Source: M269 sp964640795
Lineage (GTDB): Bacteria; Pseudomonadota; Gammaproteobacteria; Enterobacterales; Alteromonadaceae
NCBI GenBank assembly: GCA_964640795.1
Contig: CAZXIN010000007.1
Coordinates: 1-64,000 of the forward strand
Reading direction: 5' to 3'
Length of the DNA stretch: 64,000 nucleotides
The position numbers and the translations under genes were made by a program. Below, one piece after another: positions 26,132-35,592 of this stretch; within the stretch, counting starts at the first letter, position 1; each line of letters starts with the position of its first letter. The notes beneath the pieces were generated by a model that saw only the letters and a list, made by a program, of their open reading frames with translations, searched no databases and was not told where the DNA came from.

Positions 26132-27366
26132 TGTTGCTTTCTCTGGCATGGCACAGTTTAGGCAGTCGCCGGAAGTCTGTGGTCCTCACATTTTTATCTT
26201 TGTTCATTAGTATCAGTGTCTTATTGAGTGTCGAGCACCTCAGGCAGCAGGCTAAAGAGAGTTTCAACCGCACTTTGTCTGACGTGGATATTATTGTTGG
26301 TGCACCCAGCGGACAATTGAACCTCTTGCTTTATTCTGTGTTCAGGATGGGTACCCCCACTAATAGCATTGAATACACCAGCTACCAATCACTTAAAACG
26401 CATGAACAAGTGGCTTGGGCTATCCCTATTTCGCTGGGTGATTCACATCATGGGTTTCGAGTCTTGGGCACCAATGAAGACTATTTTGAATACTTTAGAT
26501 ATGCAAGTAAGCAGTCACTCACTTTTGAGCAAGGAAGATCTTTCTCTGATATGTTTGAAACCGTTATTGGGGCTGAGGTTGCCGAAGCACTCGGTTATAA
26601 AGTCGGTGACAAAATCACTATTGCGCATGGTATTGGCCATACCAGCTTTACACATCACGACGAGGCACCTTTTACCGTCAGCGGCATACTTGCCCCTACT
26701 GGCACGCCAGTCGACAAAACAGTTCATACGACCCTTGAAGGGATAGAAGCAGTCCACTTACCCCCTGCCCTGTTACATAGGCTTGTTGAATCTCATTCTG
26801 CACCGCAAATGACACCTGATCATCTAACCGCTGTGATGCTGGGCCTCAAGTCCAGATTAGCTACCTTCAGCTTACAGCGCGAGATCAACGACAACCAAGA
26901 AGATCGTTTGATGGCCATTCTACCGGGCGTCGCCATGACGGAGCTTTGGCAGTTGATGGGATCGGTAGAGAGTGTTCTCAGAGTGATCAGTTTGTTGGTT
27001 CTCATCTCTTCCTTGTTTGGGCTATCAACTATGTTGTTGGCTTCAATGCATCAACGTAAGGGGGAGATTGCCGTATTGAGAGTACTAGGGGCAAGTCCTC
27101 AGGTTATTTTTTCGCTCGTCCTGCTAGAAGCGTTAATTCTCGTCGTTCTAGCGATGGCATCGGCTATTGGTTTTATCGGCCTAACACAGTACCTATCAGG
27201 CGATTGGTTAGCATCACACTACGGCTTGTTCTTGAGTGGACACATGCTCACAAAAGACACTTTGATGGCCATGCTCGTCATTGTGGTTGCCACGATTATT
27301 ACCGCTCTTCTCCCAGCTGTAGAAGCTTATAAAAATGCATTACATACCGTGTTGTCAACAAAATAA
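26128..27366 (+). CDS. FtsX/MacB-like ABC transporter permease
   Basis: A 412-residue permease with one N-terminal membrane helix (VVLTFLSLFISISVLLS), a large extracytoplasmic MacB-PCD domain (about residues 40-270) and three C-terminal helices characteristic of the FtsX fold (SSLFGLSTMLLASMHQRKGEIAVLRVLGASP includes the conserved cytoplasmic motif). ATGA overlap with the ATPase gene signals coupling. Such systems usually act on lipoproteins, peptides or periplasmic substrates rather than importing ions by themselves. Two small hairpins lie in the 83-bp gap after it. Confidence 0.85.
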   Translation: MMLLSLAWHSLGSRRKSVVLTFLSLFISISVLLSVEHLRQQAKESFNRTLSDVDIIVGAPSGQLNLLLYSVFRMGTPTNSIEYTSYQSLKTHEQVAWAIPISLGDSHHGFRVLGTNEDYFEYFRYASKQSLTFEQGRSFSDMFETVIGAEVAEALGYKVGDKITIAHGIGHTSFTHHDEAPFTVSGILAPTGTPVDKTVHTTLEGIEAVHLPPALLHRLVESHSAPQMTPDHLTAVMLGLKSRLATFSLQREINDNQEDRLMAILPGVAMTELWQLMGSVESVLRVISLLVLISSLFGLSTMLLASMHQRKGEIAVLRVLGASPQVIFSLVLLEALILVVLAMASAIGFIGLTQYLSGDWLASHYGLFLSGHMLTKDTLMAMLVIVVATIITALLPAVEAYKNALHTVLSTK

Positions 27367-27449
27367 ACACCTCGAATGTTCGAGAAGGCTCTCTTTGGTG
27401 AGAGCAACGACATTCGATAACAAAATATAAAGAGGATTTAAGCAGACAG

Positions 27450-28172
27450 ATGTCACATTCAGTTATTGAAACCCGCGCATTACACGTATCATTGGACGAT
27501 AAAAAAGTCCTCAAAGATTTGAGCTTTAACGTCAATAAAGGCGAAGTCTTTGCTCTATTAGGTGGCAATGGTGCAGGCAAATCTACAACGTTAAAAACCT
27601 TATTAGGTTTTATCCAACCTATGTCTGGGGATATCTTCATCAACCAGCAATCGGTGATAGATAACGCGATAGAAGCACGACGCAATATCGCTTACCTGCC
27701 TGAATCCGCGGCTTTGTATGATCATTTAACTGCCATCGAGAATCTAAATTATTTTCTCTCTCTGGCAAATATTCAAAAACAGCCTGACGCTATCGCAGAC
27801 GCACTTACCCGGGTGGCACTGCAACCCTCTGCCTGGCAACAAACGATGAAGCAGTATTCAAAAGGCATGCGCCAAAAAGTGGCACTCGCTTTAGCTTTGT
27901 TACGCAATGCGCCTATCTTATTTTTAGATGAGCCCACATCGGGGTTAGATCCAGTTGCCATAGACGAATTTAACCGCCTAGTCAGTCAATTAGCTGAAGA
28001 AGGGGCGACGGTACTTATGGTTACTCACGATGTGTACGGTGCCTGTCAGGTTGCTCACCGCATCGGTTTATTGCGTGATGGGCAGCTTGTTGGGCGATTC
28101 GAAGCGCCGGAAGGGGGACAAATAGATACCGAAACAGTCCACGCCGCTTTTGCGCAAAGGGCTGAAAAATGA
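27450..28172 (+). CDS. ABC transporter ATP-binding protein, NosF/DrrA type
   Basis: A 240-residue ATPase for an ABC-2 exporter: Walker A GGNGAGKSTTLKTLLG, signature YSKGMRQKVALALALL, Walker B ILFLDEPTSGLDP, switch His in VTHDVYG. It is followed, with ATGA overlap, by the first of two ABC-2 permeases. Resemblance is to NosF of the nitrous-oxide reductase maturation system, but no nosZ or nosD is present here. Confidence 0.87.
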   Translation: MSHSVIETRALHVSLDDKKVLKDLSFNVNKGEVFALLGGNGAGKSTTLKTLLGFIQPMSGDIFINQQSVIDNAIEARRNIAYLPESAALYDHLTAIENLNYFLSLANIQKQPDAIADALTRVALQPSAWQQTMKQYSKGMRQKVALALALLRNAPILFLDEPTSGLDPVAIDEFNRLVSQLAEEGATVLMVTHDVYGACQVAHRIGLLRDGQLVGRFEAPEGGQIDTETVHAAFAQRAEK

Positions 28173-29602
28173 AAATCGCCTTAAACATAGTACGAGAAGA
28201 ATGGCGCTATTGGATGCGCTCTAAACTGGCAGTCTCTGTGTTGTTCATTTCTGTCATATTGTCTTGTGCTTCGGTCGTGGTGACTGTCTTCAATATACAG
28301 ACAGCAACCCATGAGAGAACACATTTACAAGAAAAGGCGCATGACACTTTTTTAAGTCAGCCCGACCGACACCCGCATCGCATGGTGCACTATGGTCACT
28401 ATTTATTTAGAACCCCCTCACCACTAGCAGCGCTTGATCCAGGCGTAGATGCTTACACAGGCACCTCTATTTTCTTGGAGGGGCATAGGCAAAACTCAGC
28501 CATGTTTAGTCAACAACAACAAAGTGCTGGCCTCACGCGCTTTGTCAGCCTAACACCTGCTTTTGTTATTCAAGCCTTTGCCCCCTTACTACTCATTCTG
28601 ATTGGTTACAGTGTGATGACGAGAGAAAAGGAAAGCAGAACATTAGATAACCTTTTGGTACAAGGGTTAAACCCGCTAACACTGCTTACCGCTAAGGTAA
28701 TTGCTTTGTTTTTAGCTGGTGTCCTTGTTTTATTACCTCTGATGCTTGGGAGTTTACTGACATTCTTTTGGGGTGAATCACTGAGTATGATCCTATCATT
28801 CTGGCTGGCTTACTTGCTGTATATAGGTATTTGGTGTTTGTTGATCGCTTTGGTGTCTTGCTTTGTTAAGCAAGGAAACACAAGCTTCGGCTTGTCGATA
28901 GGGCTTTGGATTACTCTGTGTATTCTGTTACCTCGAATATCCAGTTCGACCGCCGGTGCAATGGTAGAGGCTCAAGGAAAACTGTTAAGCGATTTTGCTG
29001 TTATCCAACAAATGCGCAAACTGGGTGATGGACATAACGCTGCTGATCCGGCGTTCGAGCAATTAAAAAAGAATGTATTAGCTCAATATGATGCAGACAA
29101 TATCGAAGAATTACCGATTAACTTCCGCGGTGTAGTAGCAAAACACTCCGAAGCGCAATTAACCGACGTGCTCAATAAGTTCGCTGAAGAGCGAATGCAG
29201 AGCGAAGTTAACCAAGCAACGGTCGCTAGACTTTTTGGTTGGCTGTCACCGGTTGTCGCTATCCGCACTGTGTCACATACACTAGCAGGCTCGGGGCTTG
29301 AAACACATCATCGTTTTTTACGTGAAGCAGAAAAAACACGATTTAACTTCGTACAATCGCTAAACGATGTTCATGCAGAAAAGCTCACTTATAGCGATGA
29401 CGTCAATCGCAACAGCAGCGAAGAAGCAGGAAGACGTGCTCGTGTTTCATCAGACAACTGGCAAGTCTTACAGGACTTTAGTTTTTCTCCAGATGCGCCT
29501 GCCCAGCGATTCAATAAAAGCATAGCGTCATTCGTGCAGTTAATGGGCTGGTTTTTAGCCTTATTCTTGACATGCCTATCCGCCGGGAGAAAACTGATAT
29601 GA
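28169..29602 (+). CDS. ABC-2 type permease, DUF3526-like (first)
   Basis: A 477-residue membrane protein. One N-terminal helix (LAVSVLFISVILSCASVVV) precedes a periplasmic loop. A cluster of helices then runs from PAFVIQAFAPLLLILIGYSVM to FWLAYLLYIGIWCLLIALV, a second large soluble segment follows (about 290-440), and a last helix ends it. The pattern of ABC-2 permeases with DUF3526 fits. It overlaps both neighbours by 4 bp (ATGA), so all three form one unit. Function depends on the complex; no substrate is indicated. Confidence 0.8.
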   Translation: MKIALNIVREEWRYWMRSKLAVSVLFISVILSCASVVVTVFNIQTATHERTHLQEKAHDTFLSQPDRHPHRMVHYGHYLFRTPSPLAALDPGVDAYTGTSIFLEGHRQNSAMFSQQQQSAGLTRFVSLTPAFVIQAFAPLLLILIGYSVMTREKESRTLDNLLVQGLNPLTLLTAKVIALFLAGVLVLLPLMLGSLLTFFWGESLSMILSFWLAYLLYIGIWCLLIALVSCFVKQGNTSFGLSIGLWITLCILLPRISSSTAGAMVEAQGKLLSDFAVIQQMRKLGDGHNAADPAFEQLKKNVLAQYDADNIEELPINFRGVVAKHSEAQLTDVLNKFAEERMQSEVNQATVARLFGWLSPVVAIRTVSHTLAGSGLETHHRFLREAEKTRFNFVQSLNDVHAEKLTYSDDVNRNSSEEAGRRARVSSDNWQVLQDFSFSPDAPAQRFNKSIASFVQLMGWFLALFLTCLSAGRKLI

Positions 29603-30855
29603 ACCCATTATTTTCTGGCTTAAAGCGTGAGATGCATTTTGCGTGTCAACAAAAAGCATTATTAGGTCTATGGCTCGCAGCCTTTATGCTATCGAGTTTT
29701 GCCGTGTTGACTGGGCTGGCTGAGGTATCACATCAACAACGCACCATTTCTGAACTACTCATGGCAGATAAGGACGAGCGTGAATCTGTCTTGGCAGAGC
29801 AATCTGACTTTGGTCTCGCCGCCTATTACACCTTTCATCTGACCTATGCCCCACCCTCTAGTTTAGCATTCGCGGCCTTGGGTGAGCGTGATACTTACCC
29901 TTGGAAGCACCGCATAAGAATGCTAGCACTTGAGGGACAAATTTATGAAACAGACACACCAAACCCCGAGCTGGCACAAGCTGGCCGGGTTGACTATGCA
30001 TTCGTACTGAGCTTTCTGGTGCCTTTGATAATTATCTTACTGCTATACGATATACAAGCCTCTGAACGCAAAGCCAACCGCTTTGATTTGCTCATTGCCA
30101 CCGCAACACAGCCTGAACAACTGTGGTTACTACGTATACTCGTGAGAGTATTGACCTTGTACCTGTGTTTGCTCATCCCCTTCTGGATAGCAACAAGTGT
30201 TGCAGGTACGGCGTTGTCTTCTGTGCTTATGACAAGCCTGATCAGCTTACTCTATATGGCGTTTTGGACAGCCTTATGCGCTTGGATCATGAGGAAAGAT
30301 CATGAACCTCCGAGACTAGCCTCAACATTAATGGGTATCTGGTTATTACTCTGCGCTATTATCCCTGTTGGAGGACACTTACTTATCAAACAAGGCGTCG
30401 ACGGACCAAATGGTGGTGATGTGGTTTTATTGCAACGAGAAGCCGTCAATGATGCTTGGGATATCCCTCAACAGAAGACAATGGACGACTTTGTTACTAC
30501 TCATCCCGAGTGGAAAAATCACGTTGAAATGAAAAGCCTGTTCGAATGGAAGTGGTATTATGCGATGCAACAAGTGGGCGATATGAAAGCAGGCACACTG
30601 TCTAATGATTACCACGAAGCGATTAAGCAGCGAGATAAACTTGCTAGCTTAGTCTCACTCATATCACCGCCTATGCTTGTGCAGCGCCAGCTCACTCGAT
30701 TGGCAGAGACTGACGTCAAGGCAGCACTCAGTTATGAACAGAAAGTGAGGCATTATCACACTGAGCTGAGGCACTTTTACTATCCGTTACTATTTGAAGG
30801 CCAAGCGTTTCATGTTGAAACTCTCAACAACCTGCCACAATTTGCTTCAAATTAG
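29599..30855 (+). CDS. ABC-2 type permease, DUF3526 family (second)
   Basis: A 418-residue permease related to the preceding one: N-terminal helix (GLWLAAFMLSSFAVLTGLA), periplasmic segment, then helices from YAFVLSFLVPLIIILLLYDI through LASTLMGIWLLLCAIIPVGG, and a soluble C-terminal part. The start is taken at the ATG in the ATGA overlap at 29599; the longer frame has no support. It probably forms a heterodimer with the first permease. It is the last gene of the five-gene ABC block. Confidence 0.8.
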   Translation: MNPLFSGLKREMHFACQQKALLGLWLAAFMLSSFAVLTGLAEVSHQQRTISELLMADKDERESVLAEQSDFGLAAYYTFHLTYAPPSSLAFAALGERDTYPWKHRIRMLALEGQIYETDTPNPELAQAGRVDYAFVLSFLVPLIIILLLYDIQASERKANRFDLLIATATQPEQLWLLRILVRVLTLYLCLLIPFWIATSVAGTALSSVLMTSLISLLYMAFWTALCAWIMRKDHEPPRLASTLMGIWLLLCAIIPVGGHLLIKQGVDGPNGGDVVLLQREAVNDAWDIPQQKTMDDFVTTHPEWKNHVEMKSLFEWKWYYAMQQVGDMKAGTLSNDYHEAIKQRDKLASLVSLISPPMLVQRQLTRLAETDVKAALSYEQKVRHYHTELRHFYYPLLFEGQAFHVETLNNLPQFASN

Positions 30856-31262
30856 CTGCCAACACATTCTCGTTCAATAACATTAGCCTCTAATTTACTA
30901 GGGGCTATTGGTGTATTCACTGCACATCAGGTGAACATAAAAAGGCAATATGTGGCACACATACAGGCCGCGTAACCTTGAACACCTTCCATATCCGACT
31001 CTCCCGTTCGTCACTCAGATCAACGTTTGTTTTCATTCAATATCACGAGGCATTTCCAAATAAAGATGTTCAGCAATTACAAACATGAATATTACTCATA
31101 CATTAATGAAATAAAATCATTTTTATTCATAAAAGGTTCCAAGTATAAAACACACTCAACGCTTAGCTTTCGACAATATCACCGTTGATTTTTCATTCAG
31201 CCATTAGATACAAATCAAAAGAGGCTGAGAAAATCAGAAAGAAAATTGGATACCAGATCACA
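30856..31262. other. Leader region of mesX
   Basis: About 400 bp with no gene. It holds an imperfect hairpin near the ABC stop (TAGCC...GGCTA, 30884-30908) that may terminate the ABC operon. A TATGTG-GCA-CACATA palindrome (30949-30963) and a small TTCAC...GTGAA inverted repeat (30916-30935) follow. No known riboswitch consensus or MetJ box is visible to me. The mesX promoter probably sits at 31080-31150, an AT-rich stretch. Confidence 0.4.
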
Positions 31263-32237
31263 ATGAATAAAGATTTTACATTTACTATCAAGAGTATTTG
31301 TTTCGATGAAAATTATCATCCCTCGGACAATACGCGTATCACAACAAACTTTGCAAACTTGGCTAGAGGGAAGAAGCGCGAGGAGAATTTGCGCAACACA
31401 TTAAAGATGATCGACAATCGATTCAATGCTTTGGCGTATTGGGATAACCCTAAAGGAGATCGTTACTCTGTCGAACTTGAAATCATTTCCGTTGATATCG
31501 ACATTAAAGCCAGCGGCCATACCTTTCCATCCATTGAGGTATTAAGAACAAATATTGTTGATCATACCACTCACAAGCGTCTGACAGGTGTTGTCGGTAA
31601 TAACTTTTCGTCTTATGTGCGTGATTATGATTTCAGCGTACTGCTGCTGACTCACAATAAGAATCAACCTCAGTTTAGTATTCCGGATGATTTTGGTGAT
31701 CTTCATGGTAAAATATTTAAATACTTTATCAATTCAAAAGCTTATAAAAGTAATTTCGATAAGCCTCCGGTTATATGTCTTAGTGTTTCAGATAACAAAA
31801 CCTACCACCGAACTGAAAATCAGCACCCCGTTTTAGGTATTGAATACCAACCAAGTGAACCGTCCTTGACTGAGCAATATTTTAAAAAAATGAGCTTACA
31901 GGTTCGTTATTTTATGCCTCCTAATAGTGCCGCACCTTTGGCTTTTTACTTTATTGGGGATCTACTCAATGATTACACCAGTCTTGAACTCATCAGCACC
32001 ATCAGCACGATGGAAACGTTCCAAAAGATCTACAGACCTGAGATTTATAATGCCAATGCCGTTGCGGGAAAATACTATCAACCAAACCTGAAGAATCAGG
32101 ATCACTCATTAACTCAAATTGTTTATGACCGAGAAGAACGCAGCCAATTGGCTAGTGAGCAGGGAAAATTTGCTGAGGAATACTTCATAAAACCTTATCA
32201 AACTGTCCTTGAGCAATGGTCTGCTAATTACGTCTAG
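31263..32237 (+). CDS. mesX: MesX, DUF1852 partner of methionine synthase MesD
   Basis: A 324-residue DUF1852 protein, the partner required by the folate-type-independent methionine synthase MesD in other bacteria, in an oxygen-dependent reaction. The N-terminus FTFTIKSICFDENYHPSDNTRITTNFANLARG is nearly the family signature (motif starts: FDENYHPSDN, NFANLARG). The start at 31263 reproduces the usual family N-terminus; the frame extends back to 31185 without support. It is directly followed by mesD. How MesX supports methyl transfer is not fully established. Confidence 0.88.
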   Translation: MNKDFTFTIKSICFDENYHPSDNTRITTNFANLARGKKREENLRNTLKMIDNRFNALAYWDNPKGDRYSVELEIISVDIDIKASGHTFPSIEVLRTNIVDHTTHKRLTGVVGNNFSSYVRDYDFSVLLLTHNKNQPQFSIPDDFGDLHGKIFKYFINSKAYKSNFDKPPVICLSVSDNKTYHRTENQHPVLGIEYQPSEPSLTEQYFKKMSLQVRYFMPPNSAAPLAFYFIGDLLNDYTSLELISTISTMETFQKIYRPEIYNANAVAGKYYQPNLKNQDHSLTQIVYDREERSQLASEQGKFAEEYFIKPYQTVLEQWSANYV

Positions 32238-32266
32238 TACCCCCTAATTATAAGGCATCATCTATT

Positions 32267-33295
32267 ATGAAAAGATTATTACCGACGTCAACTGCAGGCA
32301 GTTTACCTAAGCCTTCTTGGCTTGCACAACCGGAGATACTTTGGTCTCCATGGAAATTACAAGGTGAAGAACTCATTCAGGGCAAACAGGACGCATTACG
32401 TTTGTCGTTACAAGATCAGCAGCAAGCAGGCATTGATATTGTCAGTGATGGCGAGCAAACGCGACAGCATTTTGTCACTACCTTCATTGAGCACCTTAGC
32501 GGTGTTGATTTTGAGAAACGTAAAACCGTTAAGATTCGTAACCGCTATGATGCAAGCGTACCGACTATTGTTGATGCAGTTACTCGCCCAGCATCAGTTT
32601 TTGTTGAAGATGCTAAGTTTTTACGTCAGCAAACTAAGCAACCTATAAAATGGGCCTTGCCAGGTCCCATGACGATGATAGACACACTCTATGACAACCA
32701 CTATAAAAGTCGTGAAAAGCTAGCTTGGGAGTTTGCAAAAATTCTCAATCAAGAAGCCAAAGAGCTAGAAGCCGCTGGTGTTGATATAATTCAATTTGAT
32801 GAGCCTGCATTTAATGTATTTTTTGATGAGGTAAACGATTGGGGCATTGCTGCTTTGGAAAAGGCAGCTGAAGGGCTTAAATGCGAGACCGCTGTACACA
32901 TTTGCTATGGTTATGGCATCAAAGCTAACACAGATTGGAAAAAGACTTTGGGGTCAGAGTGGAGGCAATATGAAGATGTGTTTCCTAAACTGCAAAAATC
33001 TTCTGTCGATATCATTTCGCTAGAATGTCACAACTCTCGCGTTCCGATTGAATTACTTGAACTCATTCGCGGTAAAAAGGTTATGGTAGGTGCCATTGAT
33101 GTCGCAACAAATCGACAAGAAACACCAGAGGAAGTTGCTGATACCCTGCGAAAAGCACTTGCGTTTGTCGACGCTGATAAACTCTACCCTTGCACCAACT
33201 GTGGTATGGCACCGTTATCTCGCCAAGTAGCAACAGCCAAGCTAAGTGCTTTAGGCGCAGGCGCAGAAATCGTTCGAACCGAACTCACCGTCTAG
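32267..33295 (+). CDS. mesD: MesD, core-type methionine synthase
   Basis: A 342-residue protein equivalent to the C-terminal catalytic barrel of MetE, without the N-terminal half. Motifs: GSLPKPSWL at the start, DEPAFN mid-protein, and zinc ligands His and Cys in AVHICYGYG, an Asn/Glu region in SLECHNSR, and Cys in YPCTNCGMAPLSRQVA. The pairing with DUF1852 assigns it to the MesD group of methionine synthases. It makes methionine from homocysteine without cobalamin; the methyl donor and redox partner are the open points. 29 bp after mesX, so one operon. Confidence 0.87.
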   Translation: MKRLLPTSTAGSLPKPSWLAQPEILWSPWKLQGEELIQGKQDALRLSLQDQQQAGIDIVSDGEQTRQHFVTTFIEHLSGVDFEKRKTVKIRNRYDASVPTIVDAVTRPASVFVEDAKFLRQQTKQPIKWALPGPMTMIDTLYDNHYKSREKLAWEFAKILNQEAKELEAAGVDIIQFDEPAFNVFFDEVNDWGIAALEKAAEGLKCETAVHICYGYGIKANTDWKKTLGSEWRQYEDVFPKLQKSSVDIISLECHNSRVPIELLELIRGKKVMVGAIDVATNRQETPEEVADTLRKALAFVDADKLYPCTNCGMAPLSRQVATAKLSALGAGAEIVRTELTV

Positions 33296-33330
33296 CACCA
33301 ATCAATATGTAGAATTACCTTTCTCATTGG

Positions 33331-33356
33331 GCTTGATTAAGGAACCTTAATCAAGC
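33331..33356. terminator. Bidirectional hairpin between convergent mesD and ferredoxin reductase
   Basis: GCTTGATTAAGG (33331-33342) and CCTTAATCAAGC (33345-33356) form a perfect 12-bp inverted repeat with two bases between. It is centred between the two convergent stop codons (33295 and 33383). It lacks a long T run but its position and strength fit a shared transcript end. Confidence 0.65.
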
Positions 33357-33382
33357 TCGGTAACTCTCTTCAGAATTGAGGC

Positions 33383-34426
33383 TTACACAAATTTGATACT
33401 AATCTTGTCTGTTTGAACATATGATTGGCAGGCAAGTACTTCTCCAGCATTCACTTCACCTTGGCTTAGTATAAGGTTGTTTGCCATTTCCACTTTCCCT
33501 GTTGTTAATCTGCATCTGCAAGTACCACATAAGCCACCTTCACAAGAGTAAGGTGCATCAACGCCTTGGCTTACCATAGCTTGCAAGAGGCTCTGTCCTT
33601 TATTGACATTTACTTTGTGCTTTTGTCCTCGCAAACTCACATCTAGCTCAGCTTCAATACTCTTCATTTCAGAGAGACTAGCGGCACCACCAAATGATTC
33701 CATATGAATGCGCCTGTCAGGGACATCTATCGTATTTAGCGCATTTTTCACATCGGGTAAGAAGCTTCCCGGGCCACAAAGAAAGTATTGCGTATCTTGT
33801 GCATATGGCGGATTTTCCTTAATAAAATCATTTACTGCCCTCTCATCAATTCTTCCTATCCGCCAAGAATCAGTGCTAAACCATCCCGGTGAACTGTGGC
33901 AATGGCAAATCGTTAGCCTATCGCTGTATTGTTGCTCCAATATAGCTAGCTCCTCGGCAAATATGGTGCTTTTAGCGTCCTTGTTTCCGTAGAGTAAATA
34001 AGCAAAGCTGTCTGGCTCCCGATCCAACATACTAACAAGCATTGAATATATGGGCGTAATACCGGAGCCTGCTGCGAAGAAGTAGTGACTTCTTCTGGAT
34101 TGGCTATCTGGAGTTAATACAAATTCGCCCTTTGGTGGAGAAACGTTTAGTGATTGCCCGACCGTGAGTGACTGATTAACATAACTTGAGACTTTACCGT
34201 TCTTTACTGCTTTAACTGTAATGCTTAGCGATTTTCCTAAAGGTGCAGAAATAGAATAGTTGCGACATTCAATTTCACCTTCCATAGGAAACTGCAACCG
34301 AATGTGTTGCCCTGGTGACCAATTAAATATTGAAAGCAGACTTTCAGGAATAGAAAACGTTACGGTAGTGCTGCTTTTCGTAGCTTTCTTGATACTCGCT
34401 ATCGGCAATTCAAACCAGTCCATCAT
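33383..34426 (-). CDS. Ferredoxin-NAD(P)H reductase with C-terminal plant-type [2Fe-2S] domain
   Basis: A 347-residue electron-transfer protein: FAD-binding barrel with RNYSISA (usual RxYS motif) around residue 60, NAD-binding motif FAAGSGITPIYSML, and a C-terminal ferredoxin domain with cluster cysteines in CEGGLCGTCRCRL. It is the reductase component of a two-component Rieske oxygenase; the gene overlaps the oxygenase gene upstream by 4 bp. Close relatives are GbcB-like or vanillate/phenylpropionate-type reductases. It could conceivably also serve MesX/MesD, which lies just beyond the hairpin on the other strand. Confidence 0.88.
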   Translation of the reverse strand: MMDWFELPIASIKKATKSSTTVTFSIPESLLSIFNWSPGQHIRLQFPMEGEIECRNYSISAPLGKSLSITVKAVKNGKVSSYVNQSLTVGQSLNVSPPKGEFVLTPDSQSRRSHYFFAAGSGITPIYSMLVSMLDREPDSFAYLLYGNKDAKSTIFAEELAILEQQYSDRLTICHCHSSPGWFSTDSWRIGRIDERAVNDFIKENPPYAQDTQYFLCGPGSFLPDVKNALNTIDVPDRRIHMESFGGAASLSEMKSIEAELDVSLRGQKHKVNVNKGQSLLQAMVSQGVDAPYSCEGGLCGTCRCRLTTGKVEMANNLILSQGEVNAGEVLACQSYVQTDKISIKFV

Positions 34427-35592
34427 TTATTCCTTGTTTGGTTTTCAATAAGGAGCTCCAAGTATTCCCAGACTACTTTTTGATGGCCGCGTACCGGCGA
34501 TTCACCGTGACTAGCAGAAGGTCCAAGCTCAAAGTAAGGGCTTTGATAAGATTTCTGCTGTTGTTCACAAACGTAAATGTCTTCTTGCATAAAGTTTGCT
34601 GAGCCCAGCGGGTGAGAAGCATCTTCACTGGTGTATTTAGGACCGATACGTTTTTCCCAAAACTTGTTTGAGCGCATACCATATTTAGCATACTCCCAAT
34701 CAGAGACTGGCATGACTTTAGTTCGCACTTCTACACGGGTTTGGTTGACAGAAATTGGGATGACATGAAACACTGACCAACTCGTTTCTGACTCCCCTAA
34801 ACCGACACCTGGGAATAACATGGGTACTGACGCTCCCAATTTCTCTTCAGGTATATGATCGATAAGTGGCATAGTTACATTTTTCTTAAGATTTGCCGCA
34901 TATTCACTATCAAGCGGCTCCCAAAACGCAAAATGTGGCCCAACAAAACCAAATTCTGCTTTGGCGTGGTCATACATATTTAAGGTCCCAGTGTGCAACT
35001 GAGCTAAGTGATAATGGTCAATATAGTTTTCAACGACTATTTTCCAATTTGCATTGATTTGTTCAATGACTATGGAACCTTCAGGCTCTAATAACTTTTC
35101 AGGCTGATGTGCCCCCAGATAAGGTTCTACTGCTCCAAACCATTGCGTAATTGAGGGAGCGTCTTCATTTGGATGAACCCAAAGCATACCGCGCCAAATA
35201 TCTACAGAAGCCCGTTTTAACCCTAAACAGCTCTTATCTAAGTTAGCGAATTCAGTGTTCATTTTGGGTATTGAAATGAGCTCACCTTCCAAATCATAGG
35301 TCCAATCATGATAGGGACAAGTGATTGCTTTTTGAATCTTTCCCTCCGATCTAAGTAGTTGCGTCCCCTTATGACGACACATATTATGAAAGGCACGCAA
35401 CCTATGATCACGCCCCATTACAATGATGATGTTGTTTAAACCTGCTTGCACGCTTTTAAAATGTCCGGGGTCACTCAAATCCTCTGCAAAACCAGCATAT
35501 GCCCATGTTGCGGAGAATATATGCCGCATCTCCAATTCGAACCACTGCGGGTCGGTATAAGCCTTGATAGGTAGAACATCATTTTTAAGCAT
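34423..35592 (-). CDS. Rieske non-heme iron oxygenase, alpha subunit
   Basis: A 389-residue oxygenase. The Rieske cluster motif is CRHKGTQL ... CPYHDWTYDLEG; the mononuclear iron site has ENYIDHYHLAQLH (two His) and a downstream acidic ligand. It most resembles GbcA/choline-monooxygenase-like oxygenases but the substrate is not settled. The start at 35592 has GGAG 8 bp upstream and overlaps the hydroxylase-family stop (ATGCTTAA). It belongs to a four-gene operon under a TetR regulator. Confidence 0.88.
   Translation of the reverse strand: MLKNDVLPIKAYTDPQWFELEMRHIFSATWAYAGFAEDLSDPGHFKSVQAGLNNIIIVMGRDHRLRAFHNMCRHKGTQLLRSEGKIQKAITCPYHDWTYDLEGELISIPKMNTEFANLDKSCLGLKRASVDIWRGMLWVHPNEDAPSITQWFGAVEPYLGAHQPEKLLEPEGSIVIEQINANWKIVVENYIDHYHLAQLHTGTLNMYDHAKAEFGFVGPHFAFWEPLDSEYAANLKKNVTMPLIDHIPEEKLGASVPMLFPGVGLGESETSWSVFHVIPISVNQTRVEVRTKVMPVSDWEYAKYGMRSNKFWEKRIGPKYTSEDASHPLGSANFMQEDIYVCEQQQKSYQSPYFELGPSASHGESPVRGHQKVVWEYLELLIENQTRNK

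Noticed and set aside
28169..30855. Possible nitrous-oxide reductase (nos) maturation genes
   Set aside because: NosF/NosY-like parts are present but nosZ, nosD, nosL and nosR are absent; DUF3526 ABC exporters are broader than that.
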